Source: Isoetes taiwanensis (taxonomy: Eukaryota; Streptophyta; Lycopodiopsida; Isoetales; Isoetaceae). From it: a stretch of 64,000 bases of DNA. A program made the translations under genes and the position numbers. The notes beneath the pieces are model-generated. The model was not told the origin of the DNA and did no database searches. It worked only from the letters and a program-made list of their open reading frames with translations. This document shows positions 23,127 to 35,386 of the stretch, piece after piece (within the stretch, counting starts at the first letter, position 1; each line of letters begins with the position of its first letter). Location of the stretch: contig JAJEKV010000021.1 in NCBI GenBank assembly GCA_021234155.1, positions 16,193,563 to 16,257,562 of the forward strand, in the 5' to 3' direction.

Positions 23127-24790
23127 ATAAGATTAGAGTTGATTGACCTCAATGATTGACCCCAAATTTGTCATATGGAGACGGGTAAGAGCAACTTTAC
23201 ATGATCTCTAAAAACAAATAATATATAATGTGCAATTGGCCATGATGCCGTAAAACAAGGCCCTATGTACATCCAATGGACAAATTTACGACTGCAATAA
23301 GCTTGCAATGACAATGTGGAATATTATTTTTATTGCTCTACTAAGCATATTTGAAGAAAGAATTGGATGTGGGGGATGGGGGAGAGGGGACATGGGAGTG
23401 TAATGTGATGAATTAATCCCCCATGAGTAATAAGACTAATCATGTCCTTATCTTACCTTTGAGTTGTACCTACCTAGAATGGATATCGACATTTGATTTA
23501 ATAACATTATTTAGAGTAACGAGGGGCCCTTCTTCCTAATGTAAAAGACATATATTCCACCTACTTGCTTAATCTTTCGAACCAGCATTACATTGTACAA
23601 ATCAATGATCACAATAAACAAGCATATCCCCAATGTAGATTAGGACATTGGACATAAATATTATTGTACCATGATTATTCTACTATATAGAAGAACAATA
23701 TTAATGATGATAATAGCTTGTTGTACATGTCGCATGGAAGGTAAAGAAAGTCCTCAATACGAGTGTATGCCAAATTCCATGTCAATTGACCTCCAAAATG
23801 AATATAGAACAACCCACATACGAACACTTCTTGTATAAGGTAGACTCTATATGAGCTCCTACAAGAGAAATATGTGAACCACATTTAAGCAAAACATAAG
23901 ACATTACGTCACACGCATCTATAGCTAACTATTAATTGATTGAATTGAATTATATTTTAAAGCTAAATTAAGCAAATTATAATTGAGTATATTTTATCTT
24001 AAATCGTAGGGTCAATTGACAATTTTACTTGACATGTTTTCCAAGACATTCATTCAATTTTAGCTTTTCTTAGAACTGAAAAGGTGTTTCAAAATCTATC
24101 TATTCCAATGAACAATGAAAACCTAGTGAGTGGCAGTTTTACTTTCATTGGAAAGAGGTTTTGAGCAGGAAGGCTCAAGTATTTTAATTATTTTAATCTA
24201 CTCTTTGAACAACTAGACTACGAGATACGGTGTCCCCGAGACACCTTGGGCCAACGACACATTCATGGTCGGCAAAGCCTTTTAACGTGTATGCCGGAGT
24301 TAGGATCTCATAACTGGAATTGGTAGTCTTCAAGCTTGATATTATCTTCAAACAGCTTATGGCCACGTATGCATGTACATGATGGACACCAGCCTTAAGA
24401 GCTAATGGGAAAAATAAATTATCTCTTCTCTACTCTGATTAATATTATCTTTTATGAGATGTAAAAGCAAAAATTGCCATCTCCTCCTTCTTCTTATTGA
24501 TGTTTCAGAAGCTTCAACAGTCTTACAAGAGGAAGTTTTTCATGATGCCTAATTCCAAGCATTCGTTCATCTTTTTTAGGAGCAAGGGAGAATTCTTGGA
24601 AAGGGCACCAGAATCATCCTTTATCCTTGGGGGAGCTAAAGTAGCGAAAAGAAAGGTTTCAATGGCCACATTCAAGCAACGAATATGCTACATGTGAATA
24701 ATCTCTATAATTTTAGAGTTCAGAGTGATGTGTAATGTTTGATTGAATGCATTCTTGTCTTTATTACTTCTTTGAATGACAAATATCATT
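23127..24790. repeat. ancestral intergenic unit, copy 2, second arm
   Basis: Resumes the homology to 7085-7405, 11330-11821 and 13932-14855 in the same order, without the interruptions seen there. It therefore serves as the empty-site reference for the LINE and L1 insertions of copy 1. No gene. Confidence 0.75.
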
Positions 24791-26914
24791 GTTTAAGTTC
24801 TACTGTAAGTATTATTTCAAGGATTCAATGCTTCTTTACATTGGTGCCATTAGCTTAGTCGATTAGAACCATTGATTGTGGATAACATTGTAGTCCCCAA
24901 CCTGTTACAGTAGGATCCTCCTTGCTAGAGCTATAGACCATTCATTAGATGGCAGCTCTTGTGCAAAACAGTCTATACCACTCCATCACGAGAAATCAAG
25001 TAGGTCTAATGTTAGAACCCCTCTCAAGAAATGCGTTAATGATGAACTAAAAACAATTGAAATGTGGGTCAGAATTGTTAAGCCAATAGTGGAACATGGC
25101 ATTATAGGATGATAGTCAGTGACCATTTGGATATCATAGAGAAACTTGAAATGCCCCTGCTGATGTTCAAATAGGAAGCTCTCATACCCTCAAGTTAAAG
25201 ATTGGATCATCTTGTTGTTAGAACCCGCATCTAAAGGATTGATATGGGATATTTTAGTATAGCTTTTGATGGTGTATATAGAGAAGTCTACTTAAGAGTG
25301 ATTAGTTGGCTCTATATGCGAAGTACACAAGCCAGGGAGGATGGAAATGGACCCTTAGACTTTGTTCAGTCCATTTAGTTGTGGTAACATCTTTTCTTAT
25401 TACTTGTCCATTCAAAATGATATTTAGCCGTTAGAATTTTCAGATGGATATTAGTTATTTGTTCCATTTCTCAGTTGTCATTCATTCGATATATAATGAC
25501 TTGGAATCTTTGGCATCTTTGTTAATTTGTATATGTTTGTGTTTGCATTCTAGGTAATGGTCATCCAGATGGGGCGAAGAACGACTCCTTGTTACGTAGC
25601 TAAATATACTATTTATCAATGTATATATTTAGTTGGAGAGAAGTGATTTACATGTATTTTGGTGAGAGGCTCATCTAGTTGGGAAAACCAGCCAAGGCAT
25701 AGGCATATCTTTCATCAGAGTAGTATATACAATGTTTTGGATATCCAAGTGTGGGTAGCCGACCATAGGAACCTTATTGGACTACCCCGAAATATATCAA
25801 GAAAAAGGAACAAAATCCTGGTCACATTTGAGACGATGCATAATCAAGAAGGGCGCGGAAGAGAGGCATCATGTGAGGGCTTATCATCGGGTTAAAAGAC
25901 ATCGTCCTTTCGACTTTTTGAGAAAGACCTTAATGATGAACCCTCATTTAGGGGCTCCCCAAGATGCCTGGGCCGTCAAAACTTCCCGAAGCGAGCAAAG
26001 AACTTCCCCATATTCAATGCTGCAAACAGCTCTCAATAGAGTGAATTCAGTCTAAGTCAGAAAAAACACAAAAAGGAACCCATTAGACATTAGAAAACTC
26101 ATAAGCGAATCGAAGAGGCAGGATTAGATACCTGCAGGTAAAAACATTAGCAAGATACTTATTAGATGTCAAAAAAACTATAAATGAGAAAATGAAAGCA
26201 ATTATGCTGGCTAAATGCCTCTCAAAAGATAGGGACACTCTCGCCATGCAAAAACACTGTCGCCTCGCGATTCTCGTGAGAGGGCGAGCGATATATATTC
26301 GGCCTTTCGTGTTTCTTCTCTTCGGCATTCTTCTCACAACAGTATAGTAGCACTGGGCAAAGACCTTTCAACTTACCCATCTATGTACCAGTTGGCCTCT
26401 TTAGTTGATCTCCATATTCTTGTCTATCGGATCCAAGCTCGCCCACCTCCTAAGATCGAGATGTCCTGGCCTATCCGGTATATTTTCCTCGATGAGTTAT
26501 TTTCTCCTTTGGCTCCTCTGGAGTTCTAGGTGTTGGGGACCATCCTCTTTCTTGTTTCCTTCCTCATTTCCTTGATTTCGTTGGTTCTTTTTGGGCTAAG
26601 GAGGTTTTTTTTTTTTTTTTTCTTTTTAGCAGTTTCTTGTTAAGGTGACGCTCCTTTTTCATATCTATCTTCCATTTCATCAAGGTATCTAGGTTATTTA
26701 GTTTTGTCCTTATGATTTAATTTCATGCCTCATAATTTGGTGTTTTTAGCCTATTTTAGGGTCATTGGTATCTTTATGATGTGTGTCATATTTGACTTGG
26801 CATTTTATCTTAATCTCCTCTCCATCTTCTAAGGCTCGATCCCTATTCTTGCACGTCTATGTTCGTGAATCTGCCTTCTTTAGACCTCGGCCTCAAATCC
26901 CACTAAACTTTGAC
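24791..26914. other. unassigned DNA with a short hairpin repeat
   Basis: No gene recognised. A hairpin block at 25751-25787 (gggtagccga ... ttggactacccc) recurs at 30229-30266. The stretch 26215-26360, reversed, matches 30950-31040 ('gaatgccgaa', 'agaaacacga', 'ccctctcacgagaatcgcga'). An open frame of about 50 codons at 26371-26529 without ATG upstream (YRIQARPPPKIEMSWPIRYI) could be an exon scrap. Confidence 0.4.
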
Positions 26915-26997
26915 TTCTCCTTTTTGTATTGGGTCCCATAGGCCGATTGGTCTCCGTGGACGATAAAAACAATTCTATTCTATTCTATTCTATTCTT
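26915..26997 (+). mobile_element. LINE 3' terminus with short TTCTA tail
   Basis: 'gggtcccataggccgattgg', then tctCCGTGGACGATAAAAA and four to five TTCTA units. Only the last ~80 bases of the element are present. Confidence 0.75.
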
Positions 26998-28732
26998 GTC
27001 ATGCAGAATCTCGACTTCGACCTCGACTGCAGATGGTCTTCAGGTTGATTTCGGCTCCGCTGCCTTCGTCCCTGATCAGAACTCTCAGGTTTCTTGTCAC
27101 CCTCGACTTCCTTCTCCCTCCCTCCCTCCCTCCCTCCCTCCCCCTCCACCCTCCTTCATGTTGGTCTCTCTGTTTAGTTATGGTAGCATAATTCTTTAGC
27201 TCCTCTAATTATAAGATTTAGCTTAATGTCACTTTCTAACATAGTTTTGAGAGCTTAAGGCCATTCATTAGGTTTTCGTCGCCCACTAACATAACATCTT
27301 TTATTCTGACCTTTTGCATACATGTTTTTCTCCCGCACGCTTATGGATATACATATTTACCATTCATCGCATCGAACTCTGTTTTCAGTAGGCCCATTTT
27401 GTTTCCCCCCTCTCCCTTTGAGGCATTCATCTTGCCCTCTTTTAGACTTAGTTCCTCCAATACGCTTTTTCCAATATTTCCTTATGCATTCATGCCTTTG
27501 CATCGTGTTTGGCTATGTTGCATCATCCTAGGTTTAGGTCTCGATATTGTCATTGGTCTGTGGGTTATCTCCCATTAATTTCCTTCGGTTGTTATTTGCG
27601 GGACCAAGCTACCTTGTTGCTTCTGTACCTCATGCTCTCCCCTTCTTCATTTTTTTTTGGGTTCAGAGGCTCTAAATACTATCACCAAATTCTGCATCCT
27701 TGCCCTACTATCATAGTTCCATGGGACATGGAAATAGTGCCGAATCACTTTGTTAGATGATATGCAAAGATTAAATATTTTTTATTGTGGCTAATGGACA
27801 TTCTCTATTTCAGCATACTTGGTTGAAAGATCATGTTCACCTATACCACTCCTCTGAAAATCTAATTTTGGCCTTTTTAGTCAGGTTCTTAACTCTAGCC
27901 ATAGCTTTAGAATTCCTACTAAGGTCCATGGCTCTAACTGGAGAAATTGAATTGAATGCAATGTGAAGAACTTGAAGGTAGAAGATGAAAGACTCTTTAC
28001 TTGGCTTTTTTGCACATATCAGGAAGTAAGTCTGTAGGAGGTAGTTCATTCCTGGATAAACTAAAATAGCTAGATAATCCAAGCATCTGTCATTTGTATA
28101 AGCTAAGAAGAGATAAAAAAGATACCATATTTGAAGCAAAATGGGATGACAATTCTATCTACGGCTCTACAATCACAGCAAAAAAAAGAGGGGATAAAGA
28201 GCCTTCCAAAGATGAACCAAAAATGTCTCAAACCCAAGCAAAGGATCACCGAATTGGAGTTAGAGAGCCATTCTACCTGGTACCAAGTCTCGAAGCTCCA
28301 AAAATTTAGCTCCAAACCCTGGCTATGGTGGTGCTAATAAGGGCAACAGAAAGCAATCCAAAATGTCTGGAAAAGTGTTATAGATTAATCAAGAACCTAT
28401 ATCAAATTATACTACGCACTTCCTTTGACAACAAATATGATAATGCATAAGATTCCCAGAAGTGCAAAAGTTACCATTCAAATGTAATTGTTTGATTACG
28501 AAATTACCATCCAAATATAGAAGTGGACCATATAGCAGCATCAGTATAGCACAATTAAGAAGCTGTATACTCTTCTAGTCTCCTTGTAAATCTCCATTCA
28601 TTACATGCATTTTATCAAACAACCAAACTGAACGAAAGCTCAGAAGATTTAATTGAGTGGATTTATATGCAAGAAAAGCATATTTAGTGGCACTAATGTA
28701 CAAATAATCTAATATATATGCATACCTAACCA
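26998..28732. other. unassigned DNA; (CTCC)n run
   Basis: A CTCC microsatellite lies at about 27113-27145. No convincing coding sequence; small open frames have no motif. Confidence 0.4.
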
Positions 28733-29023
28733 TCACATATATGCATATCCGACTACACAGGCTGCTGGCCAAGCTCTAGTTGTGAGAGCACAAAACCATT
28801 GCTTGAACGCCTTCCACCTCCAATATAAGCAGATCTCCAATATGAACTCTGGTTGTGCTTCCAAAGCATGGTTTGGGGAAAGAAATTTATGGAAATCTAA
28901 CCTACAATCATGGAATGATCTCCTCCGAAATTGCCCAAATATACCAAAACCAAGCAGAAAGTGCTCCGATAGAAGCAGATGCGCATTTTGTTTTAAGTTC
29001 ATGGCATCTGCTTCTTCACGCAT
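28733..29023 (-). CDS. hypothetical 96-residue ORF
   Basis: ATG-initiated (29023), ends TGA. The sequence is rich in aromatic residues (FGIFGQFRRR, LYWRWKAFKQWF) with no domain I recognise. Overlapping frames exist on the plus strand. It may be a chance ORF or transposon scrap. Confidence 0.2.
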   Translation of the reverse strand: MREEADAMNLKQNAHLLLSEHFLLGFGIFGQFRRRSFHDCRLDFHKFLSPNHALEAQPEFILEICLYWRWKAFKQWFCALTTRAWPAACVVGYAYM

Positions 29024-29241
29024 CCATCTTTGACTGCTTTCAGAATTTATCTTGACCTGGATATGGATTCGAAGTTGATAAATCTGGATATCCTAACGTT
29101 TAATAAATATGGGCCCAATAATCGTCTCTTATTTATATGATCTTCCTGGGCTACCTCCTCGAGCAGTGCTCCCAGTGATGCCATGTTATTGTGCTTCATG
29201 TCTCAAAACAAAAATGATCCATAGAGAAGGCAAAACCATAG

Positions 29242-29463
29242 ATATCACTTGGGAACGAATCTAAGACTCACCCTGGCTCATTTCCGGTCTCCAAATCTGC
29301 CTGCATTCCCATTTTCGAGCCCAACCGCAGTTGGAAAAGATTACTGAGCGAGAAGGAAGAGATGACATTGAGCAAACTCTATGAAGAAGTACAGATGCTG
29401 CCATTTTTGTTAGAAAATGAACGAGCTACTAAGGAAAACAAGCCATTGATTACAATTACATAA
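29242..29463 (+). other. exon-like open frame, 73 codons
   Basis: An open frame without upstream ATG that reads like real coding sequence in its second half: IFEPNRSWKRLLSEKEEMT, SKLYEEVQMLPFLLENERAT. It ends in TAA at 29461. The high Glu/Lys/Leu content suggests a helical segment. No family recognised; probably an isolated exon or captured fragment. Confidence 0.3.
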
Positions 29464-31050
29464 AACCTAGAATTTTGATTGCAAAGTTTACTTCTCTGGA
29501 AACGAAGATGTAGCAATCCGCAAAAACAAAGGAGAACGAGGTCCGGAAGTCAGATGATGAAAAATATTCCACTTGAAAAATACATCCATCTACGGCATAA
29601 AAAACTAAAGCAATTATGTTTTATTTACCTCTGTCAAGCAGGTTGAGGCCGACCTCGGAGTTCGTTCTTGTTCCGTTGAATCCATAAACATAGGTGAGAT
29701 TCAACATAGGTAACCTCCAGTTTATAGGCAACACCCAATTTGGAGAAGTTTTCAGCATATTCTAGGCATATTCTAGTGTATCTTTAGAATATACCGAAAA
29801 TTCACATGAGCGAGGGTCTGCCCTCTAGGGGCAACCCAAAAATTGCAAGACCTTGTATTGATGTCAGTTGTCCATATGTGGTAAGATGGAACGCTATGAT
29901 GAGATGACTGCTAAGATAACAGTAAGGAAGATGATGAAGTAAACAAAGTCAGGTTCCTGAAAATCACAGCGATTCGGCACCGTCAGATCACCATTTTAAA
30001 GAGAGATGAGACTATTTGTATGCATCTTGGTCCTTTGATCCTTAGCGTTGTCTTCTCACAATAGTGTACATGTGCCCACTTTTCCCTCCCTGCCCTCCCC
30101 ACGTCTTGTTCCTAGTGATAAGCATGAACAACACTTCAGTATATAGAGAACTCATTTATTTTATGATAGGTAGGCTTTTCATTCATCACAGAGCAGTATA
30201 CATTGGGTTTTTTATTTTTGAAGTGAGTGGGGTAGCCGATCATAGGCACAATATCGGACTACCCCATATATAAAGAGTTAAGGCAAAGTGAGAAGAGTGG
30301 CGATAGTTTCTTATCGAGATAAAAAACCCCACCCTTTTAGGTTTCCGGGGAAAACCCTAATAAGAAACGGTGGCCAATATTCTCGAGGTATTATCTAGAG
30401 CGCCCGTGCAATGAACCAAAGGACCGGTGCCGAGCGAAGAGGAAATATGTATAGCCCTTGAGGTTCTAAGCTTGAAAATAAAAATACACGCACCCATAAG
30501 TTTCGTTAATAAGCGCAATGTATGGATGGCTTAAACTCTTGTCGTGAAGTTGTTCGTGTGCGTCCTGTAATGAATGCCGATGACAATAAAAAATGATAGA
30601 ATATAAAATAACAATTATCAACAGAACAGAAAGAACTTTGAAAACCTCCAGAGGGGCTGGTCATACGTGCCACGCGACGATAAACCTCTATAACAAGGAG
30701 GGGCCGATCACGCGTGCCACGCATTGAAAAGAACTTGAAAGAACTTGAAAAGAAAACCTCCAGAGGGGCTGGTCATGCGCGCCACGCGATAAAAACCTCT
30801 ATAACAAGGAGAGGCTTGTCACAAGTGCCAAGCGCATATAAATAACAATAATCTTCTTAAAAACGAGAGACTTATGAAATATCTTAACCTAGATGCCACC
30901 TGAGGCGATGCGTCTACAAAAAAAGAGGAAAAAAGAAGGGCTGGACGGGAGAGTTTGTCCAATGCTACTATACTGCTGGGAGAAGAATGCCGAATCAGAA
31001 GAAACACGAATCGCACGCCCTCTCACGAGAATCGCGATCTACAATGTAGA
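29464..31050. repeat. unassigned DNA with hairpin and tandem CACGC repeats
   Basis: 30229-30266 is a near-perfect hairpin (GGGGTAGCCGAT ... ATCGGACTACCCC, 12-base loop), followed by TATATAAAG at about 30270. From about 30643 to 30835, four consecutive ~45-70 base units alternate 'acctccagaggggctggtca' and 'acctctataacaaggag' types, each ending in a gtgccacgcg-like motif. This could be an LTR U3 or an array-like regulatory repeat. No coding sequence recognised. Confidence 0.4.
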
Positions 31051-32519
31051 TCGATCTGTACTCTCGTGATGGGAACTCACGACACCAAAACACCGATTGA
31101 AAAGAAGAGAACTCTGCTCTCATCGCCGACCGAGGGCTCTTCTCATAGACCTAAGAGGTGAGATAACTGCAACTGCTCATGAAGATCGAGCTGCATGTAT
31201 CGTGCTGGGAAGAGGGCGAACACCAGCATCCATGATGTCGACAAAAAGACTATCGGGAACTCCACGAGCTGTCGCAGCGGTAGCACCTCTCCATCGAGCT
31301 AAAAGTGGGTTGAACGGTGCTGGTCCTAGGCGAGGATCTACATGGTCCATGAGAAAAAGGAAATGAGAGCTAGGATGAAGGAAACTAGGATAAGGCCGCA
31401 AATTGAGCTGGTAAAATCCACAAACATGAGCGAAAATGAGAACAAGAACCACCAAAATGGAGATGCACAATTTGAAGGGAGATGACCTTCTAAGAAACAA
31501 CCCACAAACCAGAAGAACAAATTCCAAAACATAGATATGAGAATATGCCAAAAAATAACCAGCTCAAAAAGGCCTTGAGGCCACCAACTTCTAACTTGCT
31601 TATACAAAGGAGAAATATGTGGTTCATAAGATGAGGAATCAAATATCCCAATGCAAAGCCAACTCAAACAACCAGTGAAATGATGGACCAAAAAAACATT
31701 TGAATAATGATCACAACAAAATATAAAAAGATATACCCAAAGATGGGAAACAAAGTAGGAACAATAGCCAAAGGATATATGAGATTTCCTAAAATGCACG
31801 CTAGAGATCACATGATAGAAACATGGGGGATAACCTACGAGAAAAACAACTACAAAAGGTTTGCTAAAAACTTACGAAAATACATTATGTGCATGGTTAA
31901 CCTAATGGATTGTGCTAAATGAGATTCATATACAAGATGCTATGTTAGTGGGTGCAACAGAATGGATGGTGTGTAAACGAGATTCAAAAGGATGTTATAT
32001 TAGTGGGCTATAAGAAACAAATCAATGGTCTTAAGGTTTAAAAAACGTGTTAGTAGGGACCAAAGTCAAGATCATTGGGGCACACACACACAAAAACAGA
32101 GGGGATAAATAAGGAAGATCCGACTTTAATAAATCCAAGAGAGAAAAAAAATGCAATGACAATATAAAATAAACTTCAGACAGAAACATGATAACCCACT
32201 CATTGCCTGACCCAGATGAAGGAATCAATATTATATACACCCAAAATCTGCGAGCAAAATTTCACCAAACCAAGGAAGAATGCAAGATCTCCACTAAATC
32301 ATAGCATTTTATAGCCACTGGTTCACTGCTATATGACGACATGAACAAACAACTTAAATTGCTATCTGTTTTATTAACAAAAGCGTCTGCTATGCACATG
32401 ATAGTTACAAAGGACCGTACATTTAGTCAGCCAATGTGGTACAACGTTTATATGGGCCTTACAGCTTTATTTGGGTTTTTATCTTTGTGCAATCTTTAGG
32501 CAACATGTAGTTTTAATAT
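31051..32519. other. unassigned DNA
   Basis: A minus-strand frame at 31177-31350 (MDHVDPRLGPAPFNPLLARW onward) has balanced, protein-like composition and an ATG but no domain I recognise; it is open further upstream. The remainder is AT-rich with no gene seen. Confidence 0.3.
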
Positions 32520-32522
32520 AAG

Positions 32523-33319
32523 ATGTGGCAGGAAAGTTGGGCAAAGTGGGGTGTTAAGCAAGGCTGCCCTCTTGCACCCTTCCTCTTCTTAATTGCGATG
32601 GAGGGCATGAACAGCCATTTCAAAAGAGCTAAAGACTCACATCTAATCAAGGGTCTTAGTCTTCCCTCCCAGGAGGCTGAAGAGATCCTTAATGTCCACT
32701 TTGCAGATGATACTTTTCTTTTTCTTCATTTGGAAAACCAGTCCATTCAGCACACTCAGGCTATTTTAGAGGATTTTGGCAAGTGCTCAGGATGCAAAAT
32801 CAATCCTGCCAAGACCAAGCTAATCTCAAGGCATCAAGAAGAGGGTGAGCAAGCAGCTACAAGTTTGGGATGTATGTATCTCTCCCCTACTACTAAAACT
32901 AAAATTCTAGGCATCCCTTATGCTATTAGGATTAATGCTTGTGAGCTTTGGGATGACTTAATTGATAAATTCTACAGAAAGGTAGACTCCCTTAACTCAA
33001 AATTTCTTTCTAAAAATGGGAGAGCCATTTTGGCAAATTCGGTCATCTCTTCCTCTCAGGTTTACCAACCTTCTATTATGATGGCCCCTAAGAAGGTTCT
33101 GACTAAAATGCAAGGGATTATTGGTAGATTCATTGCAGGAGGATCTAGTAGGAGATGCTGGATTCCTGTCTCTATGGAAGAATGTTGTAAGCACAAAAAG
33201 TTGGGAGGTCTGGGAGTTATTAATATTGAGAAACAGGCAACTGCTTTGGCTGCAAAGTACTTTTACAGGGCCTGCAACAACCAGATCAATCACCCTGTGA
33301 ATATTCTTATTTCTCATTA
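32523..33319 (+). pseudogene. L1 reverse transcriptase, palm-thumb part
   Basis: Open frame beginning just before RT motif B. Motif C is HFADDTFLF (residues 59-67); SGCKINPAKTKLIS follows as the typical L1 motif D/E region. The frame runs into the Helitron and meets TAG four bases after the junction. Confidence 0.85.
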
Positions 33320-35386
33320 CTAGTAACGGTGCCCAGCGCTGCTGGGCATAAGTTGGGATTCTGTGTGGACGAAAACCTATTCAGCTCAGACTCCTTTTCA
33401 TAAATCTAATATAATAGAAACCAAGCCCAACATTGTTGAACTTTAAGAGGCTTTTGTGCATTCGACACCCTTCCTCTTCTCTTTGCCTTTTGCTCTATTA
33501 TGCATTTCCCTAGTTTTCCCTCGTTTTCCTACACATTTTCTTTTTTCCTTTTCTTTTTTTTCTTATTTTGATACACATCTTCTTTTTTCCTTTTTTCTTT
33601 TTTTCCTTTGTTTACCCCCTTCTCCCTTCACTTCCCTTCCCTTTTTCCCCTTTTTCCTTCCTTTTTTTTTTGATAGATTTTTTCGCTTCCCTTTTCATCC
33701 TTTCCCCGCCCTTCTCATTTTTCCCTTTCTTTTTCCCCTTCCTCTTTCTTTTCCTTTTCACTTTTCCTTTCTCTTTTCCCATGCCTTTTTTCGTTCTCTT
33801 TTCCCCACCTTTTCATGTGCCTTTTTTCTTCCTTTCCCCATCCTCTTCCTCTTTATCCCTTGCCCTTTTCCACTTCTCTTGTCCCATTTCCCTCTTCCCT
33901 TTTCCTCGTGCCCATTTTCCCTTTACTTCCCCCTTTTCCACCTTCATTTTTCTTTTTCCTTTCCCTTCCCTTTTTATTCTTTCGCCACCCTTTCGCTTTT
34001 CCCCGTGCTCTTTTTCCCTTTCCTTTCTCCCTTCTTTTTTCTTTTCTCTTTCCCTACGCCTCTTTCTGATCTCTTTTCTCTACCCTTTTTATGTGCCCAT
34101 TTTCCTCCTTTCCCCACCCTCTCCTCCTTTTCCCTTTTCCACTTTCCCCTTTCCTCTGTTTTTTTCCCCTTTCCTCACTCCCTTTTTTTTGCCCCTTTTT
34201 CCCTTCCTCTTCCTCTTTTTCAATTCCTTGGTTCTTATGCTTCTTCTCCCTCTCCCTTTTCCTCCGTTTCTGACCCTTTCTCTCTTTTTCTTTTCTCGGC
34301 CTTTTTTCCTTTCCCTTTTCCCTTTTCATGATGGATTTTTTCCTTTCTGTTTTCCTCCTTTCCCGATCCTTTTCTATTTTTCTCTTTTACCTGTGCCCTT
34401 TTTACCTTTCCTTCACCATTTCTCCCTTCCTTTCCTTTTACCATGCCTTCCCACATTTTCTCTCTTTCCATTTTTCTATGCCCGTTTTTCTATTTTCCCC
34501 TACCCTTTCCCTCTTCCACTTTTCTTTTTCCCATGTCTTTTTTTCGCTTCATTTTTTGCTTTTTCTTCACCCTTTTCCTCTTTCCTTTTTTTTCTCGTGC
34601 CTTTTCCTCTTCCCTTTTCTCATTTCCCTCTTCCCTTCGTCTAATGCCCTTTTTCCAGGTTCCATTTCTCTTTTTGCCTCCCTTTTTCTTTCTGCTTTCA
34701 CTTCCTTTTTTCCATGCCCTTTTTCCCTTCCCTTCTTCTGTTCCCCCTTTTCTCTGCCATTTTCCTCATTTTTCCAACCTTTTACTCTTTTCTTTTTCTC
34801 GGTGCCCTTTTTCCTTTTCCGTTCCCTCTCTCTTTTCCTTTCCCATGCCATTTTCCCCTTCCATTTTCTTCTTTCCTCACCCTTTCCCTTTTTCTCCTTT
34901 TTCCCATGCTCTTTTTCCCTTTCCTTTTCCCATGCTCTTTTTATTTTCCTTCCTTTTCCCATTCTTAACCCTTTTTCCCACTCTTTCCCTTTCTCCTATG
35001 CCATTTTCCCTTTCCTTTTCCCCTTTACCTCTTCCCCTTTTCCTTGTGCCCTTTTCTTAGGTTTCTTTCCCCTTTCCCTTTTGATTTTTTCTTTCCCTTT
35101 CCTTTTTCCCATGCATTTTTCTCTTCTCTTATTCCACCCTTTTCCTTTTCTCTTTTTCCCTTTTCCCCGTGCCTGTTTGCCCTTCACGTTCTCTCTTTCC
35201 TTCTTCCTTTTCCCTTTTCCCCCTTTTTCTTTACCCTTTCCCCATAAGTGATCAAAATATGATCAATTACGGTGGTAGGAAGTTATGCGAGAAATCTCGG
35301 CCTTTGGATGCACATAGATGATCTCGGCCATTCAAATTAGGGCTTGATCCAATCCAAGACTTACGGTATAACATTATAATATAAGA
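33320..35386 (-). mobile_element. Helitron B, non-autonomous, polypyrimidine-filled
   Basis: On the minus strand it starts TCTTATATTATAATG and ends with an 8-bp perfect hairpin (TGCCCAGC-agc-GCTGGGCA, 33348-33330), six bases, then CTAG. It sits exactly between host A (33319) and T (35387), the Helitron target. Removing exactly these 2067 bases rejoins the LINE codons as TA|T and restores a single open frame, so both ends are fixed to the base. No Rep/helicase is encoded; most of the interior is a low-complexity C/T tract. Confidence 0.92.
33456..35248 (+). repeat. 1.8 kb polypyrimidine tract / degenerate minisatellite
   Basis: Almost wholly C and T on the plus strand, built from variants of ttttccctttcc with recurrent breaks such as 'cccatgcc', 'cgtgccc' and 'atgtgccc'. 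The long open frames that cross it in several phases (Phe/Pro/Leu/Ser only, and Lys/Glu/Arg/Gly on the other strand) are artefacts of composition. Such mirror-rich homopurine-homopyrimidine DNA can form triplexes. Confidence 0.9.

Noticed and set aside
24840-24900. tRNA-like 'ggtgccattagcttagtcg' segment
   Set aside because: Superficial resemblance to a D-arm, but no acceptor stem, anticodon arm or TTC loop could be paired.
33456-35251. Long open frames (up to 358 codons) on both strands
   Set aside because: Low-complexity products of a C/T-only tract (Phe/Pro/Leu/Ser or Lys/Glu/Arg/Gly). No stops occur simply because TAA, TAG and TGA need purines.
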